A stretch of 64,000 nucleotides of DNA from Paenibacillus andongensis (GCF_025369935.1 NZ_CP104467.1:507501-571500); one strand, 5' to 3'. Positions 18,100-26,302 are shown, counted from the stretch's first letter. Notes: a model not told the origin generated them from the letters alone. Numbers and translations are program-made.

Positions 18100-18863
18100 A
18101 TGCGAATGCATCATCCTCGAAACCGTTATATGAAATGTATTCGAAAATGAAGATTTATAAGGAAACCGCATGTCAAGAGACGGCTACGGCGCTCCTGCTG
18201 CACTATGAACCCATTGTTCGTATGGCGGTAGGCAAGATGTCGCGGAGCCGTCCCGATTTATATGAGGATTTATTTCAAGTGGGACAGATGTCGATGCTGC
18301 GGCTTTTTGTACAGTATGACAGTACCATGGAGATTCCGTTTGAAGCCTATGCCATGAAAAGTTTAATTGGTCACCTGAAAAATTATTTGCGTGACAAGTC
18401 ATGGTACATACAGGTTCCACGACGAATTAAGGAGAAAGGTTCGCTTGTCCAGCGTGCCCTGGATGAACTGACCATGAAGTTGGAACGTTCGCCGAGTATC
18501 GATGAGATTGCGGCTTATTTAGAGCTGAGTCCGGAAGAAACGATTGAGATTCTGGCAGGTCGCGATTATTATAATTATACATCGCTAGATACTCCGCTTA
18601 CGAGTGATGGGGATAGTGCGACGATTGGCGATATGATCGCTGGTCCAACGGATGACTATCAAACCCTCGAGAGACGCATGGATCTGGAAGAAGCGATGAC
18701 TTGTTTGAAAGAAGAAGAACGTACGGTTATTGGCCTTATTTATCATGAAGGACAATCGCAACGGCACATTGCTGACCAATTAGGGATTTCTCAGATGAGT
18801 GTATCCCGGATTCAGAAGCGGGCAATTGATAAGCTGAAGACTATCTTAAACCAGAGCACATAA
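18096..18863 (+). CDS. sigB: General stress RNA polymerase sigma factor, sigma-B type
   Basis: A 255-residue group-3 sigma factor (sigma-B/F/G branch). Region 2 (YEDLFQVGQMSMLRLFVQYD), region 3 (SPSIDEIAAYLELSPEE) and region 4 with its helix-turn-helix (QRHIADQLGISQMSVSRIQKRAIDKL) are complete. Placement directly behind rsbVW supports sigma-B rather than a sporulation sigma. Expected targets in the window are the GTTTCA-N14-GGGTA promoters. The stop is followed after 12 bases by ppk2 in the same operon. Confidence 0.95.
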   Translation: MNANASSSKPLYEMYSKMKIYKETACQETATALLLHYEPIVRMAVGKMSRSRPDLYEDLFQVGQMSMLRLFVQYDSTMEIPFEAYAMKSLIGHLKNYLRDKSWYIQVPRRIKEKGSLVQRALDELTMKLERSPSIDEIAAYLELSPEETIEILAGRDYYNYTSLDTPLTSDGDSATIGDMIAGPTDDYQTLERRMDLEEAMTCLKEEERTVIGLIYHEGQSQRHIADQLGISQMSVSRIQKRAIDKLKTILNQST

Positions 18864-18875
18864 GGAGGCACCTTG

Positions 18876-19685
18876 ATGCCGGGCAACCATTTTCAATTGG
18901 AATACGGGAAGAAAGTACGCTTAGAAAGCATGGATCCTAATGAAACCGGAGCCCTTCACGACCGGGAAGAAGCCGAACCGAACATAGAGCGTCTGAGTGA
19001 ACGATTAGAAGTCTTGCAAAATATCCTGTACGCCGAGAAGAAGCAGTCGGTTCTTTTTGTGATTCAAGGCATGGATTGCAGCGGCAAAGACGGCGTCGTG
19101 AAGCGTGCGCTCGGAGGATTGCATCCACAGGGCTTTCAAGTAAGCAGCTTCAAAGCGCCTACCGAAGAGGAAGCCGCTCATGATTTCCTATGGCGAGCTC
19201 ATAAGGTTGTGCCTGCTAAAGGGATGATCGGGGCGTTCATTCGTTCTTATTATGAGGATGTGCTGATAACCCGCGTACACGACTGGATTAGCGATTCAGA
19301 AGCGAAGAAACGATTCAAGCACATTAACCGATTCGAGAAATTGCTGGAGAGCAGCGGTGTGAAAATCGTTAAGATTTTCCTGCATATCTCCAAGGATTTT
19401 CAACTTGCCAAGCTGCGGAATCGGCTAACGGATCCAACGAAACGTTGGAAATTCGACAAGAATGATCTCGTGGAGCGAGAATCCTGGGACGAATACCAGA
19501 AGGCTTATGAAGATGTGTTCAAGATGTGCAGCTCGGCTTCTGCTCCGTGGTATGTCGTGCCTGCTAATCATCGCTGGTATCGAGATTGGGCCGTTTTGCA
19601 AATTGCTGTAGAAGCGTTAGAAAGCATGAATTTAGCTTATCCGGAATCCGATCCGGAGCTCGATCAGCTGCTTGATCAATTATAG
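18876..19685 (+). CDS. ppk2: Polyphosphate kinase 2 family protein
   Basis: Uses polyphosphate to phosphorylate nucleotides (or the reverse). The Walker A-like loop GMDCSGKDGVVKRA and the Walker B/lid elements (FIRSYYEDVL, HINRFEKLL, DPTKRWKF) mark PPK2; 269 residues is normal for a single-domain member. Whether AMP or ADP is the substrate cannot be read. AAGGAGG is seven bases before ATG 18876; the TTG at 18873 is less good. It is the last gene of the sigB operon, linking polyphosphate or nucleotide energy balance to stress. No terminator was found after it. Confidence 0.92.
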   Translation: MPGNHFQLEYGKKVRLESMDPNETGALHDREEAEPNIERLSERLEVLQNILYAEKKQSVLFVIQGMDCSGKDGVVKRALGGLHPQGFQVSSFKAPTEEEAAHDFLWRAHKVVPAKGMIGAFIRSYYEDVLITRVHDWISDSEAKKRFKHINRFEKLLESSGVKIVKIFLHISKDFQLAKLRNRLTDPTKRWKFDKNDLVERESWDEYQKAYEDVFKMCSSASAPWYVVPANHRWYRDWAVLQIAVEALESMNLAYPESDPELDQLLDQL

Positions 19686-19722
19686 AAGTAAGCACACAGT
19701 ATCTCTCTAGCTCTCTTAATGT

Positions 19723-19759
19723 GGTATAGTGAGAATAGTAGAATGTTAACATAACATTC
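19723..19759 (+). promoter_or_regulatory. Extended -10 promoter with adjacent dyad before rsbK
   Basis: TGGTATAGT (19723... -10 at 19725-19730) resembles an extended -10; no good -35 is seen. Ten bases downstream is a perfect dyad GAATGTTA-ACA-TAACATTC (19741-19759), well placed to be an operator over the transcription start. Confidence 0.45.
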
Positions 19760-19785
19760 TCTACGAACTGTACTAGGAGGCCAAC

Positions 19786-22569
19786 ATGTTTACATCTATT
19801 CCTATCAACATAAAGACGAAAATCACGTTAGGATATGTCTGTATTATTCTATGTTTAGGGGCTGCTCTCTTAGTGGTGAGTGATCGAATAACCTCTCTTC
19901 AGAAGGAAGTAGACTACATATCGTCGCATGATATTGAAGTGCGCGATCTCCTTAATGTTATACAAAAAAATGTGATCGATATGGAAACGGGAATGCGAGG
20001 CTACGTCATTACAGGGGATGAACAGTACTTGGATCCCTATGAGGCCGGCAGCCGCGCATGGCTCGATAATTATAATAAGCTTAATCTATTAATAAGTGAT
20101 AATCCTGCACAACAGAAAAGCTTGGAGCAGATCAAACCAACGATTCAGAACTGGATCAAGAATGATGTCGATAACGTTGTTAAGTGGAAAAAAGAAAACA
20201 ATACAGTAGCCATTTATGATTTTTTCAAACAAAATTCAGGAAGAAAATTGATGGATCAGCTGCGCACGCAGTTTGATTCCTTTCTTAGGGTTGAACAGCA
20301 GTTAACAGCTGCAAGAGTCGATCAATTAGCCAAAAGCAACTATAATCTTAGAGTTGTTCTTTTTAGCGTTTTGGGTATTACTTCGATCTTTGCGGTTCTG
20401 GTGGCTATATTTTTGTCGAATTCGATTACTAGCACGATCCATCGCGTCATTAAGACAATTCGAGATATTGCAGCCGCCGAAGGAAATCTAGAAGCAAGAA
20501 TTGAAGTGAGAACCAATGACGAGATCAGAGTGCTGGCTGAAGCAACGAATGATTTGCTGGCAAGCTTAGACAAGCAAAACTGGATTCAAACCAATATCAC
20601 CGAAGTTTCAACCTTGTATCAGGGGATTAACGATATCACAGAATTGAGTGAAACCTTTGTGAATAAGCTAGCTCCTATGCTAGATGCTGTCTATGGTGTT
20701 GTATACCTGCGTAATAACGCTGGGGGCGAGACTCGGTTTGTGAAAATAGCAGGATATGCGGCATCCGGGGTGGATCCTTCATCTGCTAGTTTTCAATTAG
20801 GCGAAGGCTTAGTCGGTCAATGTGCTATAGATAAGCGGATTTTCCTGATGGATAATCTTCCGGAGAACCATATTAAAGTAACGTCAGGTTTAGGCGTCTC
20901 CACACCTCGAAGCTTACTGGTTGCTCCTATCATGGTAGAAGGCAAAGCGGAGGCCGTTATTGAGTTAGCTTCCCTTCACCCTTTCCAATCGAAGCATCTA
21001 ACGTTGGTCGATTCGCTGCAAGAGAAATTCGGCACAGCGATTACGAGTGTTCGAAGCCGTATGGAAGTAGAGCGTCTGCTTTCTGAGTCACAGATGTTGA
21101 CGGAAGAACTGCAGGCACAATCGGAAGAGATGCAGACACAGTCTGAAGAACTCCAGATGCAGCAAGAACAGCTGCGGATGACGAATGAGTATCTAGAGGA
21201 ACAGAACCATTTCGCTGAGCAAAAAGCGTTAGAATTGAAGAAAGCAAAAGACGAGCTGGAAGATTTCTCGCTTAAGCTTCAGACAAGTTCACGGTACAAA
21301 TCCGATTTTCTGGCGAATATGTCCCATGAGCTGCGAACACCGCTCAATAGCATTATGATTTTGTCGCAAATGCTTGCGGAAAATAACGGTGACATGCAAA
21401 TGTCGGAAGTTGTGGACTATTCACGTGTCGTTTATGCTGCAGGCAATGATCTACTCGCGCTGATTGACGATATTCTTGATTTATCCAAAGTAGAAGCGGG
21501 TAAAATAGAAATTATGACGGACGAGGTCAACGTGACCGAAATTCCGCAATTAATGAAGCTCATGTTTGCTCCCGTAGCGGATAAGAAGGGGTTGGATTTC
21601 GAGGTCATTTTGGAACCGAATGTGCCCAATGTGATTTTGACGGATGGCCAACGCATGCAGCAAATCGTGAAAAATCTATTATCGAATGCTTTTAAATTTA
21701 CTGAACAAGGCTCTGTAACCATGAAAATTGCGCTCGCAGACCCTTCCCGAGTCAAAGAGCTGCTTCATAGAGATCCGGAAGAAACCGTACTGGCTATTTC
21801 GATTACTGATACCGGAATAGGTATCCCGATCGATAAGCAGCAGGTTATTTTCGAAGCGTTCCAGCAGGTAGATGGTACAACGAATCGTCAATACGGCGGA
21901 ACAGGACTTGGTTTATCCATATGCCGTGAGTTTACGCGTTTGCTTGGTGGATCCATTGTCGTGAAAAGCGAGCTTCATAAGGGAAGCACGTTCACCCTCT
22001 ACGTGCCAAATGCGCGTGAATCGGAGTCGGAGGGCGAGGAAAACGTTCATGCACGGGGAGAAATTGCAGCAGCTAGCGAGGAATTGAAACTAGATACCAC
22101 AGTAATTATTTCCACAGAACCTAGTGTCGTGATGGCGGAGCAGCCAATAGCTGAACCCATAAGCTCAGATTCCCAATTATTTCATGGTAAAAGGGTACTT
22201 CTCGTCGACGATGATGCACGTAATGTTTTCGCGCTTGTCACGGCACTTGAGACGAAGGGAGTTACCGTGGAGATTGCTGATCACGGCAAGCATGCCCTGG
22301 AGCTTTTATCCGTAGATTCCGACTACGACCTTGTGTTAATGGACATTATGATGCCGGTTATGGGGGGCTATGATGCGATGAAAGCGATTCGCGGTCAGCT
22401 GCAGCTGCACGATTTACCCATCATTGCACTGACGGCGAAAGCCATGAAGAGTGAGAAAGAGAAATGTCTGGAGTCCGGCGCTTCCGACTATATCACCAAG
22501 CCGCTGAATATGGATCAGCTATTCTCGCTTATGCGGGTATGGTTGACGAAGCAGGTGAAGAAACATTGA
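19786..22569 (+). CDS. rsbK: RsbK-like hybrid sensor histidine kinase (CHASE3-HAMP-GAF-HisKA-HATPase-REC)
   Basis: A 927-residue membrane kinase. Two membrane segments (about 12-32 and 190-210) bracket a CHASE3 domain (ETGMRGYVITGDEQYLDPYE). HAMP, a GAF domain (about 280-430), and a Gln/Glu-rich signalling helix (about 440-475; repeats of QSEE and QTQSEEL) follow. The HisKA has His514 (MSHELRTPLNS), then HATPase and a C-terminal receiver with Asp853 (LVLMDIMMPVMGG). In the Bacillus cereus group RsbK of this design phosphorylates RsbY and is tuned by methylation from RsbM in the helix between GAF and HisKA. Here the methyltransferase gene follows immediately. Confidence 0.92.
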   Translation: MFTSIPINIKTKITLGYVCIILCLGAALLVVSDRITSLQKEVDYISSHDIEVRDLLNVIQKNVIDMETGMRGYVITGDEQYLDPYEAGSRAWLDNYNKLNLLISDNPAQQKSLEQIKPTIQNWIKNDVDNVVKWKKENNTVAIYDFFKQNSGRKLMDQLRTQFDSFLRVEQQLTAARVDQLAKSNYNLRVVLFSVLGITSIFAVLVAIFLSNSITSTIHRVIKTIRDIAAAEGNLEARIEVRTNDEIRVLAEATNDLLASLDKQNWIQTNITEVSTLYQGINDITELSETFVNKLAPMLDAVYGVVYLRNNAGGETRFVKIAGYAASGVDPSSASFQLGEGLVGQCAIDKRIFLMDNLPENHIKVTSGLGVSTPRSLLVAPIMVEGKAEAVIELASLHPFQSKHLTLVDSLQEKFGTAITSVRSRMEVERLLSESQMLTEELQAQSEEMQTQSEELQMQQEQLRMTNEYLEEQNHFAEQKALELKKAKDELEDFSLKLQTSSRYKSDFLANMSHELRTPLNSIMILSQMLAENNGDMQMSEVVDYSRVVYAAGNDLLALIDDILDLSKVEAGKIEIMTDEVNVTEIPQLMKLMFAPVADKKGLDFEVILEPNVPNVILTDGQRMQQIVKNLLSNAFKFTEQGSVTMKIALADPSRVKELLHRDPEETVLAISITDTGIGIPIDKQQVIFEAFQQVDGTTNRQYGGTGLGLSICREFTRLLGGSIVVKSELHKGSTFTLYVPNARESESEGEENVHARGEIAAASEELKLDTTVIISTEPSVVMAEQPIAEPISSDSQLFHGKRVLLVDDDARNVFALVTALETKGVTVEIADHGKHALELLSVDSDYDLVLMDIMMPVMGGYDAMKAIRGQLQLHDLPIIALTAKAMKSEKEKCLESGASDYITKPLNMDQLFSLMRVWLTKQVKKH

Positions 22570-23429
22570 TTCGCCAGTCACTAGATCATTACTCCGAATT
22601 AGATGAACTGCCCTACGATGAGCTGCAAAATATCGAGATTAACCTGCTCCTGGAAGGCTTATATCAGATGTATGGGTTTGATTTCCGCCATTATGTGCGT
22701 TCATCCTTACGCAGGCGCATTCTTAATCGCATGAAAGCAGAGAAATTGCCATCCATCACAGCACTGCTAGAAAAAGTCCTGCATACACCTGGCTTCGTGG
22801 AACAATTACTGAACGACATGTCCATCCGAGTGACAGAAATGTTCCGAGATCCAAGCTTTTTTAGCGCTTTTCGTAACCAAGTTGTTCCCGAGCTTAGGAA
22901 GTATCCGGAAATTCGGATTTGGCATGCAGGCTGCGCCACCGGAGAAGAAGTGTACGCGATGGCGATCCTGATGCAGGAAGAAGGCTTGGCTGAGAGAACG
23001 AAGATTTATGCGACGGATATGAATGAGAAAGCGATTGAGAGCGCTCAAAAAGGCGCTTTCCCGCTGAAGCAGATGCAAGTCTATACGAAAAACTACTTGG
23101 AATCTGGCGGGACCAAAGCCTTCTCTGAGTATTATACAACCGACCATCAATACGCTTATTTTCAGCCGCTGATGAAAGAAAACCTGATGTTTGCGCAGCA
23201 CAATCTCGTAACGGACGGCTCCTTTAATGAATTCCATGTCATCCTGTGCCGCAATGTCATGATCTACTTCGATACGAAGCTGCAGCAGCAAGTCCACAGC
23301 CTATTTCATGGCAGTTTAACTCCAGGTGGATATCTAGGCTTAGGTAAAAAAGAATCCATCCTCTTCGTGCCCGAAGGCGTGCAATACGATGACTTCGTGC
23401 CGCAGGAACGTATTTATCGTAAAAGATGA
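22566..23429 (+). CDS. rsbM: RsbM-like CheR-type methyltransferase
   Basis: SAM-dependent glutamate methyltransferase of the CheR fold: an N-terminal all-alpha domain (LLLEGLYQMYGFDFRHYV), the SAM loop HAGCATGEEVYAMA and the CRNVMIYFD box. 287 residues from TTG 22566, which overlaps the rsbK stop (TTGA) and has AGGTG eight bases upstream; ATG 22539, without a ribosome site, is the alternative. No chemotaxis genes adjoin it, while the hybrid kinase does, so RsbM (negative modulator of RsbK in Bacillus cereus) is a better name than CheR. Confidence 0.88.
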   Translation: MIRQSLDHYSELDELPYDELQNIEINLLLEGLYQMYGFDFRHYVRSSLRRRILNRMKAEKLPSITALLEKVLHTPGFVEQLLNDMSIRVTEMFRDPSFFSAFRNQVVPELRKYPEIRIWHAGCATGEEVYAMAILMQEEGLAERTKIYATDMNEKAIESAQKGAFPLKQMQVYTKNYLESGGTKAFSEYYTTDHQYAYFQPLMKENLMFAQHNLVTDGSFNEFHVILCRNVMIYFDTKLQQQVHSLFHGSLTPGGYLGLGKKESILFVPEGVQYDDFVPQERIYRKR

Positions 23430-23438
23430 TTTCGCTGG

Positions 23439-23466
23439 ACACTCTCCGTTGGAGAGTGTTTTTTTG
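23439..23466 (+). terminator. Terminator after rsbKM
   Basis: ACACTCTCC-GTT-GGAGAGTGT followed by a T-run of seven. Confidence 0.95.
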
Positions 23467-23548
23467 TTTGAGTATGGAGGGGGCGGAGCCTGCTCGATGC
23501 GAGCTAATATTGGGGGAATTCTGCGGCGAGTATAACAACCCCAACCCA

Positions 23549-23730
23549 TGCGGAACGTAGATACCTTATTTTGCTCGAAACCGCGTATTTCATGGTTTCG
23601 CGGAACGAGGAGCCGTTATTTCACGCTTCAGAGGTGTAAAAACCGCAAAAACGCTAAATTAGCGCCCCCACGTTCCGCATAGGAGCCCAATATCGACATA
23701 TTAACCCAAATAGCGTCTCCTCGTTCCCCA
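23549..23730. repeat. Intergenic repeat array A (GCGGAACG / CGTTCCGC elements)
   Basis: Two direct copies of GCGGAACG-(A/T)xGAG start at 23550 and 23600; two inverted copies, CGTTCCGC and CGTTCCCC, start at 23671 and 23722. Between them is a small palindrome CGCTAAATTAGCG. The pairs are 50 and 51 bases apart and the two halves face each other, so a long folded structure is possible. No gene is visible anywhere in 23470-24127. Confidence 0.7.
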
Positions 23731-23861
23731 CGAGCCTCAGATCAGCAGCTTAGTACCGAAATTTTGAAACTATTTCTACTACAACCTCCGATTGGAGCAC
23801 TTCCCATGGCCAGCTATTAAAGGGGATCCATCTCCAAACAATGTAGAATCAGGCTATTTAT

Positions 23862-24018
23862 ATCCCCAACCCAACCCAACCCAAACAAACCAAACCAAAC
23901 AAACCAAACTGAATTGAACCCAACATAACCTAACAATCCAACTAGTAAAGCTAACCAAAGTCAATCAAACTCAACAAAGCCCAAATGAACCCACCCCAAC
24001 TAGCCCGCACCAACCACA
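23862..24018. repeat. G-poor degenerate CCAAC/CAAAC tract
   Basis: About 155 bases almost without G on the plus strand, built from degenerate five-base units (CCAAC, CAAAC, CCAAA). The first part is nearly perfect pentamers; the rest decays. Coding potential is nil. It lies between array A and the DUF1003 promoter region. Confidence 0.75.
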
Positions 24019-24031
24019 ATGAGGTTTATGG

Positions 24032-24057
24032 GTTTAAAGTTGTGAAAATAAGGATTG
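24032..24057 (+). promoter_or_regulatory. Weak candidate sigma-B promoter of the DUF1003 gene
   Basis: GTTTAA (perfect -35), 14 bases, GGATTG (poor -10), ending 70 bases before the ATG. Weaker than the other sites; listed because the gene is in the stress cluster. Confidence 0.3.
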
Positions 24058-24127
24058 TTTCATCAGCCACGAGGAACGTTTAAATATAAAGTAGATTGTA
24101 CTTTAGACTCAGAAAGAAGGGAAACCA

Positions 24128-24694
24128 ATGGAAGCAGATATCGATGAGAAGAAGTCTACAGGCGATTGCACGCCTGAGAAGTTGTTTCAGGAACTCGACA
24201 ACGATCCGAGCACCAAACTAGACAATGACCAACTAGACCGCATAACGGCCATGGTGAACGAATATCAAGGGAATATTAAGTCCCATTTGATTGAACAGCA
24301 GGAGAAGAAGTCTTCAAGGGCTGATCGCCTTGCCGATCATATTGCTTCTTTTGGCGGCAGTTGGACATTTATAGTGCTGTTTTGTGCTTTTTTGGGAATT
24401 TGGATGGTCATTAATCTGATGAGCTTTGCGTTTGATAAACCACCGTTCATCCTGCTGAATTTGATTCTATCTTGTATTTCGGCTTTGCAGGCACCGGTTA
24501 TTCTAATGAGTCAGAATCGTCAAGCGGCGCGAGATAAGCAGGAGGCGATCCTTGATTTTGCGATTAATTACCGAGCCGAACAAGAGAATATGGAGCTTAA
24601 GGCACTGTTCGACCGCCTTGATAAAAGGCTGGAAAGAATGGAAAAGCAAATCTTAACACGGCAAGCTGAAGATAACATAACAGAGGATCATTAA
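24128..24694 (+). CDS. DUF1003 membrane protein
   Basis: A 188-residue protein with a charged N-terminus and then the DUF1003 core: RADRLADHIASFGGSWTF, two membrane segments (about 80-100 and 112-132) with the PFILLNLILSC motif, the QAPVILMSQNR loop and a C-terminal coiled coil. The family is widespread and uncharacterised. AGAAGGGAA precedes the ATG. The gene heads a cluster with a DUF1328 peptide and a YflT-like protein, both typical envelope or general stress products. Confidence 0.88.
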   Translation: MEADIDEKKSTGDCTPEKLFQELDNDPSTKLDNDQLDRITAMVNEYQGNIKSHLIEQQEKKSSRADRLADHIASFGGSWTFIVLFCAFLGIWMVINLMSFAFDKPPFILLNLILSCISALQAPVILMSQNRQAARDKQEAILDFAINYRAEQENMELKALFDRLDKRLERMEKQILTRQAEDNITEDH

Positions 24695-24726
24695 ATGATT
24701 GAAGCCATATTTTTCAGCTGAAAAGT

Positions 24727-24752
24727 GTTTCATTACTAGGCGATGTGGTTAA
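24727..24752 (+). promoter_or_regulatory. Candidate sigma-B promoter of the DUF1328 gene
   Basis: GTTTCA (24727-24732), 14 bases, GGTTAA (24747-24752), 52 bases before the start codon. Same -35 and spacing as the dps and sigB-operon sites. Confidence 0.6.
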
Positions 24753-24804
24753 TAGATAACATAGCAAGAACAACCAAATTCGATGATAAGAAAGGGTGTT
24801 TCCT

Positions 24805-24969
24805 ATGTTAGGTTGGGCCATTATGTTTCTAATCATTGCGCTTGTAGCCGGTGTTTTTGGATTTTTTGGGATTGTCTCGGCAGCGGTAGGGATTGCCAAA
24901 GTCTTATTCTTCGTATTCCTGATTATGTTCGTCGTATCCTTGATTTTTGGAAGACGCAAAGGCTTTTAA
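24805..24969 (+). CDS. DUF1328/UPF0391 small membrane protein (YtjA-like)
   Basis: A 54-residue peptide starting [20 protein letters not shown] and ending LIFGRRKGF. Two hydrophobic helices and the GVFGFFG...[12 protein letters not shown] pattern are those of UPF0391 proteins, which are stress-induced in many bacteria. AAAGGG lies eight bases before the ATG. It is followed after 57 bases by the YflT-like gene with no terminator, so the two probably share the sigma-B-like promoter upstream. Confidence 0.9.
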   Translation: MLGWAIMFLIIALVAGVFGFFGIVSAAVGIAKVLFFVFLIMFVVSLIFGRRKGF

Positions 24970-25026
24970 TACTAACTTTTACACAGTTTTTTCCCAATAA
25001 ATTATAGCCAAAGAGGAGGAAATACC

Positions 25027-25407
25027 ATGAATACTTATACCAGAGTGAGTGTGACATCGAATCTTCAAGAGGCACAGAATAAAGTACAGCAATTGTACAG
25101 AGAAGGCTTTGAGCGAGAGCATATTTATGTGCTGACGCATAGTGCTGAGGGTACTGACTTCGTTGCCAACTACACGGGTGCTGAGCAGATTACCATGGCG
25201 GAAGAGGGTGTACTGACGTCGATCGCTAATCTGTTCCGTTCTCGCGGCGAAGAGCTGCGGGCGAAGATGAGAGCACTCGGTGTGCCTGAAATGGAAGCCA
25301 GTCGTTTGGAAAGCGAGCTGGATAAGGGGAAAATCCTTGTTCTGGCTACCCCTTCCACGGAGGTTAGAGCGTATGATGGTGCAGACTTTCAACGCACTAT
25401 TTTATGA
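25027..25407 (+). CDS. YflT-like general stress protein (GSP17M family)
   Basis: A 126-residue soluble protein. The start (TRVSVTSNLQEAQNKVQQLY, then GFEREHIYVLTH) is the heat-induced stress-protein YflT domain that also occurs in GSP17M of Bacillus subtilis, a sigma-B product. The C-terminal half is helical with a conserved DKGKILVLA motif. GAGGAGG is well placed. Likely in one transcript with the DUF1328 gene. Confidence 0.85.
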   Translation: MNTYTRVSVTSNLQEAQNKVQQLYREGFEREHIYVLTHSAEGTDFVANYTGAEQITMAEEGVLTSIANLFRSRGEELRAKMRALGVPEMEASRLESELDKGKILVLATPSTEVRAYDGADFQRTIL

Positions 25408-25449
25408 GGAAACGTTAATCCAAGCTATTGAATGATAAAAGGAATGCAA

Positions 25450-25478
25450 GGGGGACTCCTTCACGGGGTCTCTTTTCT
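25450..25478 (+). terminator. Terminator after the YflT-like gene
   Basis: GACTCC-TTCAC-GGGGTC stem (one wobble pair) followed by TCTTTTCTG. Moderate strength. Confidence 0.6.
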
Positions 25479-25498
25479 GTCTAGTTCAAATAAATGTA

Positions 25499-25528
25499 TT
25501 GACTAGTATACAAGTATGCTAGTATTAT
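25499..25528 (+). promoter_or_regulatory. gntR promoter with overlapping operator
   Basis: TTGACT, 18 bases, TATTAT. The spacer is an imperfect dyad of two 10-base halves, ACTAGTATAC (25502-25511) and GTATGCTAGT (25514-25523), one mismatch. The same half-site forms the perfect palindrome at 26347 before the catabolic operon, so the regulator probably represses itself and the operon. Confidence 0.7.
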
Positions 25529-25565
25529 AATTATAAAGCGTTTACAATAGAAATCAGGTGAGAGC

Positions 25566-26267
25566 ATGGATTTGCCAAACATAACAACGAAACGAGAAAC
25601 ATTATCCGATAACGCTTATCATGTGATAAGAGACGCCATTGTCTCATTACGCTTGGAGCCCGGACAGATGGTATATGAAGCTGAACTAGGCAGCACATTG
25701 GGTGTGAGCCGTACACCAATTCGGGAAGCATTCCGTAGGTTGATGGCCGAGGAATTAATCGAAGTCGAACCGCAGCGTGGCGCCCGGATCGCTTATATGT
25801 CTAAGAAGAAAATCGATGAGGCCCGCTTTGTCAGGATAAGCTTAGAGGCGAACGCATTCAAGGAAGTTGCCAAACTGTGGAACCCGGAAGAAGCAAGGTT
25901 TCAAAGCCTATATACGCAAGTGAAGGGAATTTTGGATGACCAGAAGAAAATGGTTGACGAGCAAAATTTCGATACTTTCTTTCAGTTGGACGAAAAATTT
26001 CACTATACCTTGCTTGAAACTTTAGGAAATGTCACGTTGATATCCATCATTAACCAAATGAGGGGCCATTTGAATCGCATGCGATATTTGGAGCTTCAGG
26101 AAACGAAGCATATGAGACGACTCGTGGCTGAGCATGAGGGTATATTTGGTGCTATAATCTCCAACAACGTAGAATTAACAGAACGTTTGCTGAGTGAACA
26201 CATCCTCTTGCTTGAGGGAAGTATGAACGATCTTATCAAGAAATATACCCATTATTTCCGTATGTAA
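25566..26267 (+). CDS. GntR-family regulator, FadR/FCD subfamily
   Basis: The winged helix (residues about 10-75; LGVSRTPIREAFRRLMAEELIEVEPQ) is followed by an all-helical FCD ligand domain (about 85-225) with the metal-binding Asp/His pattern (FFQLDEKFHYTLLE, HLNRMRYLE, EHEGIFGAI, LLSEHILL). FCD regulators such as UxuR/ExuR sense sugar acids. It sits just before a hexuronate-type operon and shares an operator with it, so it most likely represses that operon until mannonate, fructuronate or a related acid binds. GGTGAGAGC precedes the ATG. Confidence 0.92.
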   Translation: MDLPNITTKRETLSDNAYHVIRDAIVSLRLEPGQMVYEAELGSTLGVSRTPIREAFRRLMAEELIEVEPQRGARIAYMSKKKIDEARFVRISLEANAFKEVAKLWNPEEARFQSLYTQVKGILDDQKKMVDEQNFDTFFQLDEKFHYTLLETLGNVTLISIINQMRGHLNRMRYLELQETKHMRRLVAEHEGIFGAIISNNVELTERLLSEHILLLEGSMNDLIKKYTHYFRM

Positions 26268-26302
26268 TGAAATTTTTTCATCAAATGAATACGATTACAG
26301 TT

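Noticed and set aside
22464..22565. An upstream start of the methyltransferase gene within rsbK
   Set aside because: It would overlap the receiver domain by 106 bases with no ribosome site and adds residues unlike any CheR N-terminus.
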